From JAVBSX01 sp031549565 (lineage in GTDB: Bacteria > Planctomycetota > Planctomycetia > Pirellulales > Thermoguttaceae), in contig JAVBPO010000054.1 in the NCBI GenBank assembly GCA_031549565.1, positions 24,164-88,163 on the forward strand: a stretch of DNA of 64,000 nt, given 5' to 3'. Shown in pieces: positions 8,475 to 15,937 of this stretch. The position numbers and the translations under genes were made by a program. How positions within the stretch are numbered: position 1 is the first letter of the stretch; each line of letters opens with the position of its first letter. Under the pieces are notes generated by a model that saw only the letters and a program-made list of their open reading frames with translations, searched no databases and was not told the DNA's origin.

Positions 8475-9503
8475 ATGAGACGGCTATCCACTATCCTCTA
8501 TTCTCTATCCTCCATTCTACTGCTGTTCCCGACCGTTGCATCTGCCGCGGTTTCGGAAACGGAGCTGCGGCAGTCGATCACGCAGGGGCTCGATTGGCTC
8601 GCGGCGAAGCAGTCGAGCCGTGGTTCCTGGGAAGCGTCGGACTCCGCGTACCCCTGCGCCATGACCGGCATGGCCGGGATCGCGCTGCTTTGCGAGGGAT
8701 CGACGCCAACGCAGGGTAAGTATTCCGAAAATGTGCGAAAAGCGGTCGAATTTCTCCTGTCCCGCAGCCGGACGAACGGTTTGATCGGCGACCCGAAGTC
8801 GGATGATCGGTACACCTACGGACATGGATTCGGGATGTTGTTCCTCTCACAGGTCGTCGGAGAAGAAGAGTTCGCGGACCATCGTCAGGAAATTATCGAC
8901 GTGCTCACGCGGGCGGTCGAGTTCACCGGCAAAGCCCAGACTCGGGAAGGGGGATGGGGCTACGTCAGCGCGGCGGACGGGAGTAATTTCGACGAAGGTT
9001 CGACGACGATCACGCAAGTTCAAGCGCTCAGAGGGTGTCGCAACGCCGGGATTCCGGTTCCGAAAGAGATCGTGGACAAGGCGATTCGATACATTCATCG
9101 CTGTTCCATTCAAGGTGGGGCCGGCGGTGTACAGTATAATATCGGCGGCGGGGGGGGGAGACCGCCGATCAGCGCGGCCGCGATTGCCTGTCTGTACAAC
9201 GCCGGCGAATACGATGATTCCTACGTCCCGAAACTGTTGACCTACTGCGACAAAACGTTACAGATCGGCGAACGGGACGACGGGCATTGGCACTACGCCC
9301 ACTACTATTTCGCCCAGGTCAAATACCGGCAAGGGGGCAAAGAGTGGGAAAACTACCGGGACAAAATCTACCGGAAGCTCATCAACGAAGCCGCATCCGA
9401 CGGAAGTTGGTCGCAAGGATACATCGGAACGGTCTACACGACCGCGATCAACCTGACCATCCTCCAACTCGAAAAAGCGGCGCTGCCCATTTATCAGAGG
9501 TAA
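8475..9503 (+). CDS. Secreted prenyltransferase/terpene-cyclase-like toroid protein
   Basis: 342 residues: a signal peptide (about residues 1-24, ending VASA) followed by an alpha/alpha-toroid repeat domain, with ITQGLDWLAAKQSSRGSWE, AMTGMAGIALLCEG, KAQTREGGWGYVS, TTITQVQALRGCRNAG and YIGTVYTTAINLTILQLE. It is a shorter relative of the protein at 5183-6880. No DxDD motif is visible, so I read it as a non-catalytic or uncharacterised toroid protein, a class frequent in planctomycetes. The first codons after the ATG lie in a 7-bp tandem repeat (8484-8518), so most of the hydrophobic core of the signal peptide is repeat-derived. The start at 8475 is the only plausible one that keeps the signal peptide. 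Confidence 0.8.
   Translation: MRRLSTILYSLSSILLLFPTVASAAVSETELRQSITQGLDWLAAKQSSRGSWEASDSAYPCAMTGMAGIALLCEGSTPTQGKYSENVRKAVEFLLSRSRTNGLIGDPKSDDRYTYGHGFGMLFLSQVVGEEEFADHRQEIIDVLTRAVEFTGKAQTREGGWGYVSAADGSNFDEGSTTITQVQALRGCRNAGIPVPKEIVDKAIRYIHRCSIQGGAGGVQYNIGGGGGRPPISAAAIACLYNAGEYDDSYVPKLLTYCDKTLQIGERDDGHWHYAHYYFAQVKYRQGGKEWENYRDKIYRKLINEAASDGSWSQGYIGTVYTTAINLTILQLEKAALPIYQR
8484..8518. repeat. 7-bp tandem array inside a signal-peptide coding region
   Basis: Five 7-base units run in succession: CTATCCA, CTATCCT, CTATTCT, CTATCCT, CCATTCT. They encode residues 4-15 of the gene at 8475, within the hydrophobic core of its signal peptide. Confidence 0.85.
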
Positions 9504-9509
9504 ATGGGT

Positions 9510-9583
9510 AAATTACGAATTACATTCATTGTTGAAAACGGAATCAATCCTGAATAGTAATTCGTAATTTGGAATTAGTAATT
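9510..9583. repeat. Inverted and 7-bp-period repeat filling a gap
   Basis: AAATTACGAATTAC (9510-9523) is the exact inverted complement of GTAATTCGTAATTT (9557-9570). The right side reads as four 7-base units from 9556: AGTAATT, CGTAATT, TGGAATT, AGTAATT. It fills the gap between two convergent genes and could also act as a weak two-way terminator. Confidence 0.75.
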
Positions 9584-9587
9584 AGAC

Positions 9588-9860
9588 CTAAAAGTTCCCC
9601 GCGTCGGGGGTGGTCGTGTAGGTCGCTCCGCCCATACCGGAGCAGGGGTCCATAGTCGCGCACGGATCGCAGCAGTTGGGCATCGGGGAACCGGACGTCA
9701 TCATGTAGGTCGGCATGGGTTGAGCTTCCTGGGCTGCCGGTCGATTGAACGGCCAAAGTGAACCGCGACGACACCACTCCGAAGGGGGCGAAATCGTACA
9801 GCCCAGGGAAAACGACGACACGAACAGGACCAGACACGTGAACAGGACGATTTTTTTCAT
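9588..9860 (-). CDS. Small putative lipoprotein
   Basis: 90 residues. The start at 9860 is preceded by GGAGAG about ten bases upstream. MKKIVLFTCLVLFVSSFSLG followed by Cys21 looks like a lipoprotein signal peptide with an imperfect lipobox (SLGC). The mature part is short and rich in Pro, Met and Cys (PNCCDPCATMDPC), possibly disulphide- or metal-bearing. No family is recognised. It converges with the toroid-protein gene at 8475 across a repeat-filled gap. An in-frame upstream extension exists but lacks signal-peptide logic. Confidence 0.65.
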   Translation of the reverse strand: MKKIVLFTCLVLFVSSFSLGCTISPPSEWCRRGSLWPFNRPAAQEAQPMPTYMMTSGSPMPNCCDPCATMDPCSGMGGATYTTTPDAGNF

Positions 9861-10095
9861 CGGAATGCTCTCTCCATCAGGGGGTGATATCATCGGTTTC
9901 TCCGGAAACCGTAAGAACTTCGGGGGTACGGACCGGAAACAGATCGTACAAATCGGAACCGGTCCCAAGTCTCGGGAACTCTACACCACGTTTGGTGAAA
10001 AGCAAACGAAACCGGATTTTTTTTGCCCTCAATCCTTTGATTGAAACTTCAGTATTCCACAAGACCCGATTTACCGGGAAAGTTTAACAGGAACG
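9861..10095. other. Intergenic region, no gene seen
   Basis: With the repeat at 10096-10186 this makes a gap of about 335 bases between divergent genes. It should hold the promoter of the lipoprotein gene. Short plus-strand frames here have no ribosome-binding site or recognisable product. Confidence 0.5.
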
Positions 10096-10186
10096 AGTAG
10101 CCGGTAGTCGGTAGTCAGTAGTCAGAATGTTCGACATGCGGTTAACTCCCGGTTTCTTGCTACTGACTACCGGCTACTGACTACTA
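10096..10186. repeat. Inverted pair of 7-bp arrays (AGTAGTC family)
   Basis: Left arm: AGTAGCC, GGTAGTC, GGTAGTC, AGTAGTC (10096-10123). Right arm: GCTACTG, ACTACCG, GCTACTG, ACTACTA (10159-10186), the inverted complement of the left, so the whole can form a hairpin. It ends ten bases before the ATG at 10196. Confidence 0.85.
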
Positions 10187-10195
10187 CACCCCCCA

Positions 10196-11557
10196 ATGAG
10201 TACTCCCGAACAACGAGACCAGCTTAAGCTTCAGTTGAAATGGGACCCGGAGCCGATTCGGGCGACCGTGGGTGCGTGCAATGGGTGTGGTTTATGTCGT
10301 TCCCGGAGCGATGAGCTGCGCATGTGTCCGATCTTCCGATTCGTCGCGGACGAAACCGCTTCGCCCCGCGCCAAGGCCAACCTGATGCAAGGGGTTCTCG
10401 AAAACAAGCTGGAGCTGGACGCCTTGACCGACTCCGTGATGAAGTCGGTTGCCGACTATTGCCTGAACTGCCAAACCTGCCGGGTCGAGTGTCCCGCCGG
10501 AGTCGATATTCCTTTCCTCGCATTTCGCGGACGGGCCGCTTATGCGGCGGCGCACGGGATGCCGTTTACCGACCTGTTTTTCGCGAAAATCGATTCGATT
10601 CTCAAGAGTTTATCCTTTGTCGGATTTCCGCTGAATTTTCTCCTCGCCAACCGTTTGTTTCGTTGGTTCCTTGAGAAAGCGGTCGGAATTCCACAAGGGC
10701 GAAAACTTCCGCGGTTGGCTCATCTTCCGTACTTGTCGCGGATTTCCTGGACACGGCGACTCACGCGGCCTCAGCGTCGCGGTGATACGAAAATCGCGCT
10801 GCTGGTCGATACTTACGGAAATTATTGCGATACGCGACTGCCCGAGATCGCGGTTAAAGTGTTGGAGCACCAGGGAATAAACGTCCATGTGCCGCTTCGA
10901 CAGCAGTGCAGCGGGCTGGCGGCGATTGCCGGCGGACATGCCGACCATGCGCAGCGAATATCGCAAAAAAACGTCGCGGTCTTCGCCGACCTCGTCCGGC
11001 AAGGGTACAAAATCGTAACACTCGAACCGGCCGCGGCCGTTTGCCTGCAACATGAATACCGATTGATTTATCCGGATCCCGATACGGATCTTGTCGCGGA
11101 AAATACGACCGATCTGTGCACGCTTCTGGACCGTACGCATCTGGAGGGACGTTTGCGTTTGAATTTTCAACCGATCCATGCGACCGTCGGGTATCACGCC
11201 CCCTGTCGCAGCCTCGTTTTAAGCGGGGAGGACGTTTCTTCGCCGACGCCGGCCGAACGACTGCTCCAATTGGTTCCCGGGCTGGACGTTCGCCGTTTGG
11301 AACGCGGTTGTTGCGGATTGGCCGGGACGTTCGGATTGAAAAAAACGAACTATCCGATGAGCTTGCGGATGGGGGTCCGTTTGTTTTCGGCGATGCGGGA
11401 CGCGAACATCCAAGCGGGAACGACCGACTGCAGCGCCTGCAAAATCCAGATGGAACAGGGAACCGCCAAGCCGGTCTTTCATCCGGTCAAAATCCTCGCC
11501 GATTCCTACGGACTGGCCGAGGATTTTCGTCTCGGTTTGGAAACAAGCGAAAAGTGA
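10196..11557 (+). CDS. Fe-S oxidoreductase subunit (GlcF/GlpC/LutA-like, CCG domains)
   Basis: 453 residues. Two 4Fe-4S ferredoxin-like clusters are visible: Cys28, Cys31, Cys34 and Cys44 (a wider last spacing than the usual CxxCxxCxxxCP) and Cys89, Cys92, Cys95, Cys99 (YCLNCQTCRVECP). The C-terminal half has CCG-domain signatures, HAPCRSLVL and RGCCGLAGTFG, as in the iron-sulfur subunits of glycolate oxidase, anaerobic glycerol-3-phosphate dehydrogenase and LutA-type lactate oxidation proteins. It would pass electrons from a flavoprotein dehydrogenase toward quinone at the membrane. No flavoprotein partner gene is next to it. A repeat directly precedes the start and no ribosome-binding site is obvious. 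Which substrate it serves is not decided by the sequence. Confidence 0.8.
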   Translation: MSTPEQRDQLKLQLKWDPEPIRATVGACNGCGLCRSRSDELRMCPIFRFVADETASPRAKANLMQGVLENKLELDALTDSVMKSVADYCLNCQTCRVECPAGVDIPFLAFRGRAAYAAAHGMPFTDLFFAKIDSILKSLSFVGFPLNFLLANRLFRWFLEKAVGIPQGRKLPRLAHLPYLSRISWTRRLTRPQRRGDTKIALLVDTYGNYCDTRLPEIAVKVLEHQGINVHVPLRQQCSGLAAIAGGHADHAQRISQKNVAVFADLVRQGYKIVTLEPAAAVCLQHEYRLIYPDPDTDLVAENTTDLCTLLDRTHLEGRLRLNFQPIHATVGYHAPCRSLVLSGEDVSSPTPAERLLQLVPGLDVRRLERGCCGLAGTFGLKKTNYPMSLRMGVRLFSAMRDANIQAGTTDCSACKIQMEQGTAKPVFHPVKILADSYGLAEDFRLGLETSEK

Positions 11558-11561
11558 CGCC

Positions 11562-12569
11562 TTACCCGGAAACGATTTGCAACAGGTGTAATTTTTCCGC
11601 GGAGATTTGGCGATGTCCCTTGACGCACTCTTCGAATGGCGTCAAGGTCGGTTTGCCCGCGAGCATTCCGGCCATTTTGCCCGTTTCGCCCTGATGAAGC
11701 ATTTCGACGGCGAAGCAGCCGAGCTCCGACGCGAGAATCCGGTCCGCCGGGACCGGGCTTCCGCCGCGTTGCGTATGTCCGAGAACGACGACCCGGGATT
11801 CGAACGGGTTCCCCGCTTCCTTGAGTTTTTCCTGGATGTGCATCGCGTCCCCCAGGTCGTCTCCTTCGGCGACGATCATGATCACCGAGGTCTTGCCGAG
11901 CCGCTTGATCCGTTTGAGATTGGCGACCAGGTGATTCACGTCGGTCGGAATTTCCGGTACGCAAACCAATTCCGCCCCCGAAGCGATCGCGGTATGCAGC
12001 GCGATGTCGCCGCAATGACGCCCCATCACTTCGACGAGAAACATCATGTCGTGCGACCCGGCGGTATCACGGAGCTTGTCGACCGCGCCGACCGCCGTAT
12101 CGACCGCCGTCGCGAATCCGATCGTCGCGTCGGTTCCGAGCAGGTCGTTGTCGATCGTTCCCGGCAGGCCGAGGATTTGTCCGTCCCAGACTTTGCCCAG
12201 CTCGATCGCCCCGCTGAGCGTCCCGTTGCCGCCGATGGGAAGCAGCGCTTCGATGCCGTACTTGCGAAGGATGTCCGCCGCGTCTTTGACACCCTCGGGC
12301 GTCGTGAACCGCATACAGCGGCTGCTGTGCAGAACCGTTCCGCCGATTTTGGAGAGGCCGGAAACCGAACGCATACCGAGTCCGTCGCCGGGGCCGAGCC
12401 GTTTTTCAACGTCGGCACGGCCGTAGAATTCCTCGTCGAAGATTCCTTGGTATCCATGCATGATTCCGACGACTTCATCTTGAGCCCGAACCGCCGAACG
12501 TACGATCGCCCTGAGGCACGCATTCATCCCGGGAGCATCCCCGCCGCTGCAAAGCACACCGATTTTCAT
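11562..12569 (-). CDS. pfkA: 6-phosphofructokinase
   Basis: 335 residues, usual length for the bacterial enzyme, which phosphorylates fructose 6-phosphate to the 1,6-bisphosphate in glycolysis. Landmarks: the nucleotide loop GGDAPGMNA (residues 9-17), the substrate motif PGTIDND (136-142) with the expected catalytic Asp140, VMGRHCGD around 181 and GHTQRGGSPVPADR. In the GGDGS/T motif that binds the metal-nucleotide, this protein has GGNGT (residues 113-117), with Asn115 where Asp is usual. Gly116 follows, as expected for an ATP rather than a pyrophosphate enzyme. The open frame continues upstream of 12569 but the homologous start MKIGVLCSGG is clear. It converges with the Fe-S gene, with four bases between the stops. 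Confidence 0.92.
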   Translation of the reverse strand: MKIGVLCSGGDAPGMNACLRAIVRSAVRAQDEVVGIMHGYQGIFDEEFYGRADVEKRLGPGDGLGMRSVSGLSKIGGTVLHSSRCMRFTTPEGVKDAADILRKYGIEALLPIGGNGTLSGAIELGKVWDGQILGLPGTIDNDLLGTDATIGFATAVDTAVGAVDKLRDTAGSHDMMFLVEVMGRHCGDIALHTAIASGAELVCVPEIPTDVNHLVANLKRIKRLGKTSVIMIVAEGDDLGDAMHIQEKLKEAGNPFESRVVVLGHTQRGGSPVPADRILASELGCFAVEMLHQGETGKMAGMLAGKPTLTPFEECVKGHRQISAEKLHLLQIVSG

Positions 12570-12699
12570 GGGAAAAAACTTGAAAAGTGGAGAGAGAGAT
12601 TGGATAAACGTTTTGATTATTATACCATCTCTTCCGTAAAACAACAGAGGCGAAAGCGTCCCCGGTCGTCGCGGCGTCTCGTCGTCGATTCCCCGAGGT

Positions 12700-15600
12700 C
12701 TAAGGTTCGGTTCTCGCGCCGGGGAAAGCGTCCATGTCGGCTTCGGGAGTTTGGAGCATGATTTCACGGCCTTTACGGATCGCCTGGAGCATCGTTTGAT
12801 AGTCGGAATCCTCTTGCGATTCTAACGTGAATTTCGGCAATGCGCGACCGCCGAGCGATTTCGGCAAATGAGCCGTGAGCGCCGCGCTTTGCTCCGGACG
12901 GCTCAGATTGATCCAAGCGTACCGCCCCTCCCAATCGGTCGTCGTGTCCATCGGTCCGTGACACTCCGCGCATTTCGCCTTGTAGACGGGGAGAAAACCG
13001 CTTCGGAACCAGTCGGCATATTGCCCGGTTTTCGGGTCCGACCAGCGGTCCCGCAGGCCCGGCGAAAACGGGCGGCTGTTCGCGTAAGTGCCGTAATACG
13101 GTACGTTGGCGTCAATCCAGAGGTAGATCCGTTGCCGATCTTCCAACGGAATCGTTTGCCCGCAATGGTCCGATTCGACGTAATCGGCAAGCCGGCTCGC
13201 GAACGAACCGCTCTGGAACGGGCGGTGTACGGCGGTCGGAGTCCAGAGAAGCCAGTAGAAATGCACGAGCGGCTTTTCTTGCGCCGCGGCCTGTGGCGTC
13301 AAGTCGCCGGTCTCCATGTCGTGCTGCCGGTACGAACGGCTCTTGCCGAGCAGATTGTCGTACGACATGCTGAAAAACCGCGTCTTGTCGCCGGTCAAAT
13401 CGTAACCGCCGTCCGCCTTTTCGCCGGTGTGGCATGAAACGCAATACTTGTCGAGCACCGGTTGTACGACGGACGGATAATCGACGATTCCCGGATCGAG
13501 ATACGGATTGGTCCGCGCAAGCGTTTTCGTCCACGGGGGAAGTTGCGGCGTTTGCGCGGAGCGGGCCGCGGCGAGCGGCTGTTTTTGCGTTTGATCGTTT
13601 TCTTTCATGATCGGCGGGGCGGTGTCACGCGATTCGTGACACCCGACGCAGCCGAGCGTTTCGCCCGGCATGAGCTGAACCGCCGACGTCATCCGGTGCA
13701 ATTCCCGCCCCTGGTCGTCGAGGATCTGGAAATAGATTTCCCGCAGCGCCGGAACCTTGAAATACGCCGAACCGTCCGCTTCGACCGGGACGGTGCCCCA
13801 ATCCCGCTTCGCGTAGTACGTTCCGTAACTCATGACCGGCGACTGGTCGAACGCACGGTTGGTCAAATCTTCCGTTTTACGAATCTGCTCCATGATCCGG
13901 AGCGACTTGACCGAGCCGCGTGGTATCACCAACTCGATCCCCTTGTAAACGTCGACCAGAAGTACGGCGCCCTGCTCCCCTGCGGTCGGGCCGACGCCAC
14001 TTTCCAGATCGTTCGCTTTCGGAGCGACTTGCATCGGTTTCGGTTGCGCAAGGAGTGGGATCGGAAAAAAACAACTCATTGCGGCGTCTTCGTACAGGAG
14101 TCGCTTTTCCCCGTCGCGATTGAGCAGGAAAACGCGGAATCGCGGATCGTGATTCGAATCGAACACGGTCGGCTCCGTCGAGCCGTAGGAACATAAAAAC
14201 GTTTCCTCCGAAAGCGGAAACGGATCGCGGTAGGACCATTCCCGGGCGTGGTCGGCGATCACGGAGAAATCTTTCGTGAGGTACGTGAAACCACGATTCT
14301 TTTCCGCTTCGACGCCGAACGAGCGGTCGATCAGCCCGATCGCGCCGTGAGGAAACCCGTGGTGCGGAGCAAACGTCGCGACGACCTCGTCGGTGCGACC
14401 GGGTAGCGGTCGAGCCTGCCAAAACGTCCCGACGTCCCGGATCGTGTTACCGAAAAAGAGCTGGTAACTCGTACCGTCGGGATTTTGTGTCCATAAACTC
14501 TGCCGGTACGTTAAATCACGGTCGATGTATTCCCAACGGGTGAACAAAACGCGACCGTCGGGAAGCATCTGCGGCGAGAAGTCGGACAGCGTGTTCATAC
14601 TCACGCAGGTGATATCACTGCCGTCCGGCTTCATCCGAAACAGGTTCGACGACGGACCCGGTTGGCAAACGGTATGTCCGAATCGCCGGGTCGAAACGAA
14701 CACGAGGTCTCCGTCGGGAAGTTCGCAGGGGCTTACGTCGTAAAAAGGAGCGTCGGTCAAGCGGGTCAAACCGGTTCCATCGACGCCGATTTTCCAGAGG
14801 TTCCAATGTTTATCGCTCATTTTTCGATAGGAAAAAAAGAGCGTTTTGGCGTCAAAGGACAGGTTCATGTCGTAAATGCAACCGTCCGGATCGGCGAAAA
14901 TCGTGCGCGGCGGCGTTTCCGGATTCGCGGGCTCGACGATTCGGATTTCGCAACCGCTTTTTCTCGGTTGCGACTGCCAAAGATCGAGCGCAACGGCATA
15001 CGGCGAACCGAGCGGATACCGCAACAGTACGGCGATCGGCGGCAGTTGCTCCACGGTGAGCGTTTCCGGATAGGCTCTCGCGGTGTCAACGGATTCGCGG
15101 TCTTTCAAATCGAACGGAATCGGCTTGCCGTCGACCCGGAGATTGCGAAACGCGACGCTCATCGTCCACGGACGGATCCCGATGCTTCCCCGACGAAGCG
15201 GGTCGCCCGGGCTCATGTTCGGGTCGGCGAATCCGGCGACTTTCTTCCCGTCGATCGAAACTTCGAAACCCGTTTCGGTAAACCGCGTTTCGAGTTTGAT
15301 CCATTGCCCGACCGGAATCTCGTACGGAACGTCGCGAAGATGTTGGAAGTTCTGCCGATGCGCCCCGAGAAGCAGAATATTTCGCTCGGGATTCAATGCG
15401 ATTTCAAGGCCGTTGAAATTGTCGGCCCCGATCCCGCAGTCGGAAACCTTGATGATCAGCCCGGCAACCCCGGACGACCGTTCGGGAAAATTCAATTCGA
15501 CGGACGCCGTTCCTTCGCGCAGGTTACGATATTCCGGGTCGGCGAGTACGAGTTTCGGCCCTTGTCCCGGCTTGGCGAGCAGGGAGCCGTCCTTTTGCGG

Positions 15601-15762
15601 TAACCAGATTCCGTCGTATTTTTCAAATCGCGCAAACGGCGAATCGCCGACGACCGGTTCGAACGGCAAACGGAGGATTTTTTGCAGTACGGTTTCTTCG
15701 GCAACGACCGCGCCGGTCAAGCCGAGAACAACGAAAACGATTCCCCAAAAGCGAGGGTTCAT
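12700..15762 (-). CDS. Large secreted multihaem protein resembling hydrazine synthase alpha subunit
   Basis: 1020 residues. A signal peptide (GIVFVVLGLTGAVVAEE) is followed by a concanavalin-like N-terminal region (to about 210), a beta-propeller region with PD40/TolB-like blades (DGTGLTRLTDAPFYD, DGSDITCVSM, LPDGRVLFTRWEY) and a C-terminal half with three CxxCH haem c sites: CVGCH near residue 706, CVSCH near 772 and CAECH near 930. The arrangement matches the HZS-alpha-like family, which is widespread in planctomycetes that do not perform anammox. The protein is probably periplasmic and a redox enzyme or electron carrier of unknown substrate. A paralogue lies next to it on the same strand (15938-19219), about 175 bases upstream, separated by a repeat element. 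Confidence 0.85.
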   Translation of the reverse strand: MNPRFWGIVFVVLGLTGAVVAEETVLQKILRLPFEPVVGDSPFARFEKYDGIWLPQKDGSLLAKPGQGPKLVLADPEYRNLREGTASVELNFPERSSGVAGLIIKVSDCGIGADNFNGLEIALNPERNILLLGAHRQNFQHLRDVPYEIPVGQWIKLETRFTETGFEVSIDGKKVAGFADPNMSPGDPLRRGSIGIRPWTMSVAFRNLRVDGKPIPFDLKDRESVDTARAYPETLTVEQLPPIAVLLRYPLGSPYAVALDLWQSQPRKSGCEIRIVEPANPETPPRTIFADPDGCIYDMNLSFDAKTLFFSYRKMSDKHWNLWKIGVDGTGLTRLTDAPFYDVSPCELPDGDLVFVSTRRFGHTVCQPGPSSNLFRMKPDGSDITCVSMNTLSDFSPQMLPDGRVLFTRWEYIDRDLTYRQSLWTQNPDGTSYQLFFGNTIRDVGTFWQARPLPGRTDEVVATFAPHHGFPHGAIGLIDRSFGVEAEKNRGFTYLTKDFSVIADHAREWSYRDPFPLSEETFLCSYGSTEPTVFDSNHDPRFRVFLLNRDGEKRLLYEDAAMSCFFPIPLLAQPKPMQVAPKANDLESGVGPTAGEQGAVLLVDVYKGIELVIPRGSVKSLRIMEQIRKTEDLTNRAFDQSPVMSYGTYYAKRDWGTVPVEADGSAYFKVPALREIYFQILDDQGRELHRMTSAVQLMPGETLGCVGCHESRDTAPPIMKENDQTQKQPLAAARSAQTPQLPPWTKTLARTNPYLDPGIVDYPSVVQPVLDKYCVSCHTGEKADGGYDLTGDKTRFFSMSYDNLLGKSRSYRQHDMETGDLTPQAAAQEKPLVHFYWLLWTPTAVHRPFQSGSFASRLADYVESDHCGQTIPLEDRQRIYLWIDANVPYYGTYANSRPFSPGLRDRWSDPKTGQYADWFRSGFLPVYKAKCAECHGPMDTTTDWEGRYAWINLSRPEQSAALTAHLPKSLGGRALPKFTLESQEDSDYQTMLQAIRKGREIMLQTPEADMDAFPGARTEP

Positions 15763-15795
15763 AATTGATGCGGTGTTTTGAGGTGTCGAGCTGAG

Positions 15796-15928
15796 TTTCC
15801 TGGGACCGCAGGCATCTTGCCTGCACCTGGTTCAGCGGGCTTCCAGCCCGCGGCACGAAACAGAAAGACACCCTGCAAACGGTGCCCGACCGCCCAGAGG
15901 CAGGCTGGAAGCCTGCGGTCCCAGGAAA
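15796..15928. repeat. Inverted-repeat element with three GC hairpins
   Basis: The ends TTTCCTGGGACCGCAGGC (15796-15813) and GCCTGCGGTCCCAGGAAA (15911-15928) are perfect inverted complements of 18 bases. Inside are further hairpins (GCAGGC-atctt-GCCTGC, GCGGGC-ttcca-GCCCGC, GCAGGC-tggaa-GCCTGC). It fills the gap between the two cytochrome-like genes and ends nine bases from the stop of the upstream one. Confidence 0.85.
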
Positions 15929-15937
15929 ATGAAAAAT

